A stretch of 64,000 bases of DNA. Source: Streptomyces typhae (GTDB lineage: Bacteria; Actinomycetota; Actinomycetes; Streptomycetales; Streptomycetaceae). The stretch spans positions 463,713 through 527,712 of the forward strand of contig NZ_WPNZ01000003.1 of NCBI RefSeq assembly GCF_009755605.1, written 5' to 3'. The translations under genes and the position numbers were made by a program. The notes below the pieces were generated by a model that was given only the letters and a program-made list of their open reading frames with translations, was not told where the DNA came from and searched no databases. Positions 1 to 7,021 of the stretch are shown here, one piece after another. The stretch's first letter is position 1; each line of letters opens with the position of its first letter.

Positions 1-443
1 TGTTCGGGGAGATCGGCATCTTCGAGTCGACGACGGGCGTGGTGCTCTTCCACACCGCCTTCGGCCTGCCGTTCGCGATCTTCCTCCTGCGGAACTTCTT
101 CGCGGAGATCCCGCGCGAGCTCCTGGAGGCGGCGCGGCTCGACGGCGCCGGGGAGCTGCGGCTCTTCCTGCGCGTGGTGATGCCGCTCGGCGCGCCCGCG
201 ATCGCCTCGCTCGGCATCTTCCAGTTCCTGTGGGTGTGGAACGACATGCTGATCGCGTTGATCTTCGCCGACGCGGGCTCCCCGCCGATCACGGTGGCGC
301 TCCAGCAGCAGGTGCGGTTCTTCGGCGACAACGTGCAGATCCTGGCGCCGGGCGCGTTCATCTCGATGATCATTCCGCTGGCGGTGTTCTTCGCCTTCCA
401 GCGTCAGTTCGTGTCCGGTGTCATGGCCGGTGCGGTGAAGTGA
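1..443 (+). CDS. Carbohydrate ABC transporter permease, MalG-type (3' part only)
   Basis: The reading frame is open from the left edge, so the 5' part lies outside the window. The visible 147 residues are the C-terminal part of an inner-membrane permease. They contain the EAA loop (EAARLDGAGELRLFLRVVMP, about residues 42-61), which docks on the ATPase, and a following hydrophobic segment typical of the second permease of sugar importers (MalG/CUT1). The solute-binding protein, first permease and ATPase would be expected to the left. The gene ends inside a 17-bp tandem repeat and is followed by a strong hairpin. The family is clear; the substrate cannot be told. Confidence 0.9.
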   Translation, partial: FGEIGIFESTTGVVLFHTAFGLPFAIFLLRNFFAEIPRELLEAARLDGAGELRLFLRVVMPLGAPAIASLGIFQFLWVWNDMLIALIFADAGSPPITVALQQQVRFFGDNVQILAPGAFISMIIPLAVFFAFQRQFVSGVMAGAVK

Positions 444-477
444 CCGGTTCGGTGAAGTGACCGGTGCGGTGAAGTGA
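427..477. repeat. 17-bp tandem repeat x3 carrying the permease stop codon
   Basis: Three contiguous 17-bp units, consensus CCGGTGCGGTGAAGTGA, occupy 427-443, 444-460 and 461-477 with one mismatch in the middle copy. The first copy is coding and ends with the TGA stop (441-443). The other two lie in the 3' untranslated region. It is one of about ten arrays in this window that are anchored on a stop codon. Confidence 0.95.
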
Positions 478-516
478 GAGGCGGCTGACGTACGGGGCGG
501 AGGGCGGCCCGGGGGT

Positions 517-547
517 TCGGTACGGCACCGGGCGCGTGCCGTACCGA
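517..547. terminator. Hairpin terminator after the sugar permease operon
   Basis: A perfect 12-bp inverted repeat, TCGGTACGGCAC (517-528) and GTGCCGTACCGA (536-547), encloses a 7-nt loop. No U-tract follows, as is usual for actinobacterial terminators. It lies between the permease stop and the next start at 581. Confidence 0.7.
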
Positions 548-580
548 TGAATTCTGGGTGAATGACGCCAAAGTAGGGCA

Positions 581-1741
581 ATGCACCACCACTCCCCTAC
601 CACGGGCGGCCCTCCGCACCCGGCCCCGGCCGGCCACACTTCGGCCTCTTCCCGCCGCTCCGCGCGCTCGGCGGCCTCCGAGCGCCCCCCGCACCCCGCC
701 CTCTCCGCGCTCGCCACCCTCCTCGCGCTCCCCGCCCTCCAGTCCGCCCTGGGCCCCCGCGCCCGGCGCGCCGCCGCGAAGGCGCGCAGCACCCGGTTCC
801 GTCTGGAGCGGGCCGCCGCCGGGCGCGACAGCGGGCGCGAGCCGTTGCTTCCGCCGCCCGCGCACCTCTCGCTGCGGGACAGCCGCACCCTCAACCTCGC
901 CCTGGCCGCGCCCGAGCCGGACCCGCGCTCCGCCGAGCTCCTGATCACCCGCGGCCACCGCCGCTTCCGGGTTCCGCTCGCCGTCGAACGGGACACCGAC
1001 GGGGGTCCGCTCCTGACGGCGACGGTCACCTTGCACGACGCCCTCGACACCGCCCGCACGCCCCGGACGCCCGCCCCCGCGCCCCTCCTCGGCGACGGTG
1101 TCTGGCGGCTCACCGTGGTGACGGCGGACGAGGGCGGGCGGGTCCGGCGCCGGGGCCTCACCCTCGAAGCACCTACCGCGGCCGGCGCCCCCCAAGGCCC
1201 CACCACCCCGCACGCCCCGAGCCCCCGCACCGGCACCCTCATGCGGGTGGTGCGCTGCCGCGGCGGCCGGGCGGCCGTGCAGGTGACGCGGTCGCCGGCG
1301 CGTGCGGAGCTGGTGCGGTTCGTGCCGCGCGGGGACGGGATCACGGTGCACGGGCGGGTGGTGGCGGGGCCCTCGCAGCGGGCCGTACGGGCCACGCGGG
1401 CCGTGCGGGCCCTGGCCGCCCTGCCCGCGCGGGCCGTGCGCCGCCGTGACGGCGTCGTCGTACCGCTCGAACTCCACTGGGAGGGCGCCGCGTTCCGGTG
1501 CGTGCTGCCGCTCGGCGCGATGGCCGGTGCGGGGCCCGGCCAGTGGGTGTGGGACTTCCGCGTGGGCGAGCTGCCCCTCGGGCGCCGCCTGACCGACGTA
1601 CGCGATCTGCCGTCGGCCTTCCCGACGCCGTTCCGGCTCGTCGCGCTGCCCGACGGCCGTCTGGTGCGCGCGCACCCCCACCTCACCGCGTCCGGCGCGT
1701 TCGCCGTCACCTGCCTGGACATCACGAAGGAGACCTCATGA
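581..1741 (+). CDS. Hypothetical protein at the head of the glycopolymer locus
   Basis: The 386-residue product matches no family I recognise. The first 60 residues are Pro/Ser/Arg-rich and probably disordered. The rest alternates short hydrophobic stretches with charged residues, with a repeated pattern of a hydrophobic run, then RRRG or DGR turns, like the beta-rich accessory segments found between the GT2 and TagF domains of the large proteins downstream. There is no signal peptide and no membrane segment, so it is probably cytoplasmic. It ends 10 bp before the GT4-Stealth start and is very likely co-transcribed with it. The start is uncertain: a weak AGGG precedes ATG 581, and a start further downstream is possible. 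A role in polymer synthesis is inferred from position only. Confidence 0.7.
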   Translation: MHHHSPTTGGPPHPAPAGHTSASSRRSARSAASERPPHPALSALATLLALPALQSALGPRARRAAAKARSTRFRLERAAAGRDSGREPLLPPPAHLSLRDSRTLNLALAAPEPDPRSAELLITRGHRRFRVPLAVERDTDGGPLLTATVTLHDALDTARTPRTPAPAPLLGDGVWRLTVVTADEGGRVRRRGLTLEAPTAAGAPQGPTTPHAPSPRTGTLMRVVRCRGGRAAVQVTRSPARAELVRFVPRGDGITVHGRVVAGPSQRAVRATRAVRALAALPARAVRRRDGVVVPLELHWEGAAFRCVLPLGAMAGAGPGQWVWDFRVGELPLGRRLTDVRDLPSAFPTPFRLVALPDGRLVRAHPHLTASGAFAVTCLDITKETS

Positions 1742-1753
1742 AGGAGACCTCAT
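1726..1753. repeat. 14-bp tandem duplication of a ribosome binding site plus start codon
   Basis: GAAGGAGACCTCAT occurs twice back to back (1726-1739 and 1740-1753). Each copy carries AAGGAG and ends in the first two bases of an ATG. The first ATG (1738) opens a five-codon frame ending in TGA at 1749-1751. The second (1752) starts the GT4-Stealth gene. The upstream protein stops at 1739-1741, inside the array. Confidence 0.9.
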
Positions 1754-4715
1754 GAAGATCACGTACCTGCTGGGCTGGGGCGACGAGATGGGCGGCACCG
1801 AGCTGGCCACGTACACCCAGGCGCTGCACCTCGCCGAGCGGCACGACGTGGAGGTCGTCTCCGTCTTCCGCACCCGCCCCGAGCCGTTCTTCCCCGAGGC
1901 GCGGCAGGTCCGCGTGCGCCATCTCGTCGACCGTACGGTGACGCCGGAGCGGCCGGTGCGGGCGTCGGGGCTCGACGAGGCGGCGTGCCGCACCCTGGCC
2001 GCGCTGCCGAGCGAACTGATCGACCCGGCCTGGGAGTCGGCGTTCGACCGGCTCTCCGACGTGGAGCTGACCGCGGCGCTCGGCACGCTCGACGCGGACG
2101 TCCTGGTCACGACGACCCCGGCGCTGCTCGCCGCCGCCGTCGGCGTGGTGCCCGCGCGCGTGGTGACCGTGCACCAGGAGCACCGCCCGACGCAGCGCCG
2201 CGGCCGTTCCGGGGAGCCGCTGCTCCTGCACGCGCCGCGCCTGGACGCCCTGGTCACGCTGACCGGGCGGACCCGGGACTGGATCGCGGAGTCCCTGGGC
2301 GCGACGGCGCCGGAGCTCGCCGTGATCCCCAACGCCGTACCGGACGGCTTCCGGCCGCGCGCCGACGGCGAGAGCAAGGTCGTCGTGATGGCCGCGCGGC
2401 TCACCGGCGAGAAGCGCGTGGACCACGCCGTCCGCGCGTTCGCGCAGCTCGCCGACGCCCATCCGGAGTGGACGCTGCGGGTCTTCGGCGGCGGCCACCG
2501 CGAGCAGAGCCTGCGCCGCCTGGTGGACGGCTTCGGGCTCCAGGACCGGGTGGAACTCCTCGGCCCCTGCCAGGACATGGCCGCCGAATGGGCCAAGGCG
2601 GGCCTGTCCCTGATGACCGCGGGCCACAACGAGGCGTTCCCGCTGGTGCTGCTCGAAGCGCTCGCCGCCGGGGTCCCCGTGGTCGCGTACGACGTCCTCA
2701 CGGGTCCGGCGGAGATCGTCCGCCACCGCGTGGACGGGCTGCTCGTACCGCCCGGCGATGTCGGGGAACTCGCGCACGCCATGGACGAGATGATGACGGA
2801 CGACGCGCTGCGCGGGTCCTGTGCGCGGGCCGCCCGCGAGGGCGTGTACGAGCGGTTCTCCTCGGCCGGTGTGACCGCGCTCTGGGAGGAGCTGTACACG
2901 CGGCTCGTCGCGGGCCGGGACCGGCCGGAGCGGGCGTCGGCGCGCGCGGACCGGGTGGCGCTCGGGGTGGCCGCCGGCGGGTGCGGCTTCCGGCCGACGG
3001 CGCCGCACACCTTCGACGCCGCCGCGAGCGCCGACGAGAAGGCCCGCGAGGACGAGATCCTCGCCGCCGCCCCCGACGGCGGCGTGGTCCGCTCGGTGGG
3101 CCGCCTCGCGGAGTGCCGCGACGACGTGCTCGCGCCGCGCATGGCCGACTGGAACCTCGAACTCACCGCGGCCGCCCTGGAGTCGCGGCAGGTGCCGTAC
3201 GTCCTGGTGCGCACCGGCGGCTCGGCGCACACCCTCGCCGTCGACGAGGACGACCGGGACCGGGCCCTGAAGGCGCTCGCGGAGTCGCTGCACGGGCAGC
3301 CGGTCTACGCGGAGCTGGTACGGCCGCGCGACGCGGCACCGGGGGCGGTGCTGGCCGAGCGCCTCGACGGGATCGGCGAGGTCGCGGGCGTGAAGGTGTT
3401 CAAGCCGGTGACCACGACGACGCTCTCCCTGCGCCACGGCGTGCAGCAGGCGTGCACGGTCGCGTTCTGGACCCGCCCGACCGCACCGGACGCCCCGGAC
3501 ACGGCGAACTCCCCGGGCACCCCGGGCACCACGAACACCCCGGGCACCCCGGGCACCCCGGACACCCCCGCCCCCACCCGCAGAGCCCCCTTCGGCAGCA
3601 CCCTCGCCGGAGCCGAGCTGCCGTCCCTCGCGCCCGCCGCCGAACTGCGCGTCGGCACCCGCGCGTACCCCACCCCCGGCGTGTTCACCGAGGTCCTCAT
3701 GAACGACGTCGACTTCCCCGTGGACGCCGTCTACACCTGGGTCGACGACACCGACCCCGACTGGCGCGCGGCCCGCGCCGCCGCGCTCGCCGAAGCCACG
3801 GGCACCGGCACCGGCACCGGCACCGGCACCGGCACCGCGGCGGACGCGGCGAGCGGCGCGTCCTCGCCCGACACCGGCACCGTCCGCTTCCGCAACCGCG
3901 ACGAACTGCGCTACTCCCTGCGCTCGCTGGCGATGTACGCGCCCTGGGTGCGGCACGTGTACCTGGTCACTGCCGGGCAGGTCCCCGACTGGCTCGACCG
4001 GGACCACCCCGGTCTCACCGTCGTCGACCACCGGGACCTGTTCGCCGACCCGGCGGCCCTGCCGACGTTCAACTCGCACGCCATCGAGACCCAGCTGCAC
4101 CGCGTCGAGGGCCTCGCGGAGCACTTCCTGTACTTCAACGACGACATGTTCCTGGGCCGCCCGACGACCCCGGGCACCTTCTTCCTCGGCTCCGGGCTGC
4201 CCAAGTTCTTCTGGTCGTCCATGCCCGTGCCGCCGCTGCCGGTGTCCGCCGCGGACGAGGGCTATCTGGCGGCGGCGAAGAACAACCGGGAGCTGCTGCG
4301 CCGCGACTTCGGCCGGACGGCGACGCACTGCTTCTACCACGTGCCGTACGCGCTGCGCCGCAGCATCCTCGCGGAGCTGACCGAGCGGTACGCGGACGAG
4401 CTGACGGCGACCTCCCGCGCCCGGTTCCGCGGCAACGCCGACCACTCCCTGGTGTCGTCCCTCCACCAGCACTACGCGTACCTCACCGGGCGCGCCGTGC
4501 CCGCCGGACTCTCGTACGACTTCGTGGACATCGGCAGGCGCGCCGACCACGCGCGGCTCGGGCAGCTCCTCCAGTCGCGGAACAAGACGGCGTTCTGCAT
4601 CGGCGAGTCGCCCGACAGCGGCATGTCCGACCAGGAGATGTCCCTGGCCGTCCGCTCGTTCCTGACGGCGTACTTCCCGGTGCGCTCGCCCTACGAGCGC
4701 ACCCCCGCGGGCTGA
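1752..4715 (+). CDS. GT4 glycosyltransferase-Stealth phosphotransferase fusion
   Basis: A 987-residue protein with two catalytic modules. Residues 1-395 form a GT4 (GT-B) glycosyltransferase with an N-terminal GGTE donor loop, VMAARLTGEKRVD near 212 and the EAFPLVLLEALAAGVPVV nucleotide-binding motif near 294. Residues 400-985 are a Stealth protein, the family that transfers hexose-1-phosphate to make phosphodiester-linked polymers: CR1 (VDAVYTWVDDTDPDW) near 655, CR2 with RFRNRDELRYSLRSL near 715 and YFNDDMF near 791, CR3 near 855-905, CR4 (RNKTAFCIGESPD) near 945. Low-complexity linkers rich in Pro/Thr/Gly split the modules, and a GT-dipeptide run interrupts CR1-CR2. Cytoplasmic assembly of a glycosyl-phosphate polymer is the likely role. 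RBS AAGGAG sits 7 bases before the ATG, inside a duplicated segment. Confidence 0.88.
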   Translation: MKITYLLGWGDEMGGTELATYTQALHLAERHDVEVVSVFRTRPEPFFPEARQVRVRHLVDRTVTPERPVRASGLDEAACRTLAALPSELIDPAWESAFDRLSDVELTAALGTLDADVLVTTTPALLAAAVGVVPARVVTVHQEHRPTQRRGRSGEPLLLHAPRLDALVTLTGRTRDWIAESLGATAPELAVIPNAVPDGFRPRADGESKVVVMAARLTGEKRVDHAVRAFAQLADAHPEWTLRVFGGGHREQSLRRLVDGFGLQDRVELLGPCQDMAAEWAKAGLSLMTAGHNEAFPLVLLEALAAGVPVVAYDVLTGPAEIVRHRVDGLLVPPGDVGELAHAMDEMMTDDALRGSCARAAREGVYERFSSAGVTALWEELYTRLVAGRDRPERASARADRVALGVAAGGCGFRPTAPHTFDAAASADEKAREDEILAAAPDGGVVRSVGRLAECRDDVLAPRMADWNLELTAAALESRQVPYVLVRTGGSAHTLAVDEDDRDRALKALAESLHGQPVYAELVRPRDAAPGAVLAERLDGIGEVAGVKVFKPVTTTTLSLRHGVQQACTVAFWTRPTAPDAPDTANSPGTPGTTNTPGTPGTPDTPAPTRRAPFGSTLAGAELPSLAPAAELRVGTRAYPTPGVFTEVLMNDVDFPVDAVYTWVDDTDPDWRAARAAALAEATGTGTGTGTGTGTAADAASGASSPDTGTVRFRNRDELRYSLRSLAMYAPWVRHVYLVTAGQVPDWLDRDHPGLTVVDHRDLFADPAALPTFNSHAIETQLHRVEGLAEHFLYFNDDMFLGRPTTPGTFFLGSGLPKFFWSSMPVPPLPVSAADEGYLAAAKNNRELLRRDFGRTATHCFYHVPYALRRSILAELTERYADELTATSRARFRGNADHSLVSSLHQHYAYLTGRAVPAGLSYDFVDIGRRADHARLGQLLQSRNKTAFCIGESPDSGMSDQEMSLAVRSFLTAYFPVRSPYERTPAG
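3801..3836. repeat. Hexanucleotide microsatellite (GGCACC)x6 inside the Stealth gene
   Basis: Six perfect copies of GGCACC encode a (Gly-Thr)6 run between Stealth regions CR1 and CR2. Because the unit is six bases, copy-number changes would alter linker length without shifting the frame. A related imperfect GGCACC-rich stretch lies at about 3511-3560 in the linker before CR1. Confidence 0.9.
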
Positions 4716-4731
4716 GCCCTCCGGGTCCCGC

Positions 4732-6816
4732 TCAGGCGAGGAAGAGCCGCCGAACCACCCGCTCGGCGGCTCTTCCGTCGTCGTACGGGCAGAACCGCGC
4801 CCGGAACGCGGCGCGCAGCCGTGTCGTCTCCTCGGTGTCCCAGCCGCCGTCGCGGAACAGTCCGGTCAGCTCGTCCTGGGTCGTCGCGAGGGCGCCGGGC
4901 GTCTCGCCGGGGCGGCCCGAGAGGACGTCGAAGTAGGTGCCGCGGGCGAGGCGGTAGGCCTGCCAGTCGGGGGCGTAGGTGACGATCGGGCGGTCCAGGC
5001 AGGCGTAGTCGAACATCAGGGAGGAGTAGTCGGTGATCAGCGCGTCGGCGGCGAGGCAGAGGTCCTCCACGCGCGCGTGCCCGGTGACGTCGATCAGGTT
5101 CGGGTGCGCGGCGAGGCCCGCGTCGGCGCCGTAGAAGTAGTGGGCGCGGACCAGGACGACGTGGTCGGGTCCGAGCGCCGCCGCGAACCGCTCCAGGTCC
5201 AGGCGGGGCAGGAAGCCCTTCTGGTAGTCGCGGTGCGTGGGGGCGTAGAGCAGCGCCCGCACGCCGGGGCGGATGCCGAGGTCGGCGCGGATGCGGGCGG
5301 TGTCCTCGGGTCCGGTCGTGAAGTACACGTCGTTGCGGGGGTAGCCGGCCTCCAGTGCCTGGTAGGCGGCCGGGTACACGCGTTCCCACACCTCGGTGGA
5401 GTGCGGGTTCGCGGACAGGCTGTAGTCCCACTGGTCGGTGTGGTCGAGGACCTTCTGGAAGCTGATGCCGTGCGTGCCCGCGGGGTAGCGGCGCTGGTCG
5501 AGGCCCATCTTCTTCAGGGGCGTGCCGTGGTGGGTCTGGAGGTAGACCTGCCCGGGGCGCTTGGTGAAGCCGCCGGGGAAGGAGGAGTTGTTGACGAGGT
5601 ACGTGGCGCGGGCCATCGCCCGCCAGTAGCGCCGCGAGCCCTCGATGACGTACTCGACACCGGGCGGCACCCGGTGCTTGTGGCGGCTCGACACCACCCA
5701 CACGCCGCGGATGTGCGGGGCGAGTTCGCGCGCCTTGGCGTGGATGGCGGCCGGGTTGCAGCTCACGCCGCGGTTCCAGTACGCGCCGTAGACGGCCAGG
5801 TGCGGGTCGAGGGAGCGGCGCAGGTCGGCGCGGTAGGTGACGCGCATGGCGCGGGCGCGGACGGCCTTCTTGCGGCGGGCGAGCGCGGAGCGCACGGCCT
5901 TCATGCGGCCGCCCGCGCGGGCCAGGGACCGGTAGGTGGCGTACGAGCCGGACAGCAGGGCGCGGTGCCGGTCCGTCACCGTGACGTAGCCGCCGGGGCG
6001 GTGGGCGCGCAGCATGCCCGCGGCCGCCCGGAAGTACGCGGCGCGGTCGCCGGGCGGGACGCGGCCCGGGTCGTCGAGGACGGCGAGGACGTGGTCCACG
6101 GCGCACGGGAAGAGGCGTGCCGTCACCTCGGTGCCCGCGGCGAACAGCTCCTCGTACCGCCCGATCACCGCGAAGTGCGCGCGCCCCGGTGACTTCGCGA
6201 AGCTGCCGCCGCGCCGCTCGCGCCAGCGCACGCACACCCGGTCGAGCGCCCCGACGCGCTCCCCGGCGGCCAGGGTCGCCTGGTGCACCGGCACCACGTC
6301 CTCGTAGGGGCCCGCCGAGAAGGCGAGGGCGTGTGCGGACCAGAAGGAACGGCGCACGACGCGGTTCCAGGCGGCGACGGTCACGGCGAGCGGATCGCCG
6401 GTGACGTCCTCGCCCGCGGGGCGGCGCACCGTCTCCCACCAGTCGACGCGGTCGTGGCCGAAGAGCAGCACGTCGACGTCCCCGGCGGGGCCGTCGAGCG
6501 TTTCCCCCAGGGCCGCGAGCGCGCCGGGCAGCAGCACGTCGTCGCCGTCGAGGAAGAGCAGCCACTCGCCGGTGGCGTGTTCCGCGCCGGTGTTGCGGGC
6601 GGCGCCGATGCCACGGCGCTCGGGGAGGCGGACGAGTTGCACCCGGGGGTCGCGCTGCGCATACTCCGCCGCGATCGCGGCCCCCGCGTCCGGCGAGTCG
6701 TCGTCGACGACGATCAGTTCGAGGTCCGTGCAGGACTGGTCGAGCACGGACTCCAGGCATTCCCGGAGGTAGCCCTGGACGCGGTGGGCGGGCACGACGA
6801 CTGAGAAGTACGGCAT
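4732..6816 (-). CDS. GT2-CDP-polyol glycerophosphotransferase (TagF-type) fusion
   Basis: About 694 residues from the chosen start (MPYFSVVVPAHR). Residues 1-220 are a GT2 GT-A domain with the nucleotide motif VVDDDS, RRGIGAARNTG and the metal site LFLDGDD. Residues about 330-690 are a TagF-like polymerase that moves polyol-phosphate from a CDP-activated donor onto a growing chain. It has QTHHGTPLKKMG near 427, VRAHYFYG near 555 and LITDYSSLMFDY near 591. The two histidines known to be critical in TagF enzymes (HGTPLK and R-x-H) are both present. A GTG 51 bases upstream is in frame, but neither start has a good RBS; the GT2 domain begins right at 6816. The gene is transcribed away from the next TagF fusion, so 6817-7021 is a divergent promoter region. 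Confidence 0.88.
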   Translation of the reverse strand: MPYFSVVVPAHRVQGYLRECLESVLDQSCTDLELIVVDDDSPDAGAAIAAEYAQRDPRVQLVRLPERRGIGAARNTGAEHATGEWLLFLDGDDVLLPGALAALGETLDGPAGDVDVLLFGHDRVDWWETVRRPAGEDVTGDPLAVTVAAWNRVVRRSFWSAHALAFSAGPYEDVVPVHQATLAAGERVGALDRVCVRWRERRGGSFAKSPGRAHFAVIGRYEELFAAGTEVTARLFPCAVDHVLAVLDDPGRVPPGDRAAYFRAAAGMLRAHRPGGYVTVTDRHRALLSGSYATYRSLARAGGRMKAVRSALARRKKAVRARAMRVTYRADLRRSLDPHLAVYGAYWNRGVSCNPAAIHAKARELAPHIRGVWVVSSRHKHRVPPGVEYVIEGSRRYWRAMARATYLVNNSSFPGGFTKRPGQVYLQTHHGTPLKKMGLDQRRYPAGTHGISFQKVLDHTDQWDYSLSANPHSTEVWERVYPAAYQALEAGYPRNDVYFTTGPEDTARIRADLGIRPGVRALLYAPTHRDYQKGFLPRLDLERFAAALGPDHVVLVRAHYFYGADAGLAAHPNLIDVTGHARVEDLCLAADALITDYSSLMFDYACLDRPIVTYAPDWQAYRLARGTYFDVLSGRPGETPGALATTQDELTGLFRDGGWDTEETTRLRAAFRARFCPYDDGRAAERVVRRLFLA
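4740..4776. terminator. 14-bp perfect hairpin embedded in the 3' coding end of the convergent TagF gene
   Basis: GGAAGAGCCGCCGA (4740-4753) pairs perfectly with TCGGCGGCTCTTCC (4763-4776) around a 9-nt loop. It is 25 bases past the stop of the plus-strand GT4-Stealth gene and lies in the last codons of the minus-strand TagF fusion. It can therefore terminate plus-strand transcripts while being translated on the other strand. Confidence 0.6.
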
Positions 6817-7021
6817 GAGTACCGACCGTAGCCATGCGCGCACCCTGTGTCGAAGACCGTGCCTCACTCGATGGGGTGATCGGGCGCCTCGATGGGGTGA
6901 GCGGGGGCGCGGATGTTGATCCCGCCGGGCAAAAGGTGTGAATACGCCTGTATTGGGACGTCACCATCAGGACACCACCAGGACGTCACACCACCCTTGC
7001 TCCTACGAAAGGCCGGTCGCC
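6817..7021. promoter_or_regulatory. Divergent control region between two TagF fusions
   Basis: This 205-bp gap separates genes that leave in opposite directions. It contains a direct repeat CTCGATGGGGTGA at 6867-6879 and 6888-6900 (start-to-start distance 21 bp, two helical turns) and a palindrome AATAC-GCCT-GTATT at 6941-6954. A second direct repeat based on CAGGACRYCAC lies at about 6968-6995. The spacing and symmetry suggest regulator binding, but no known box is recognised. Confidence 0.45.
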
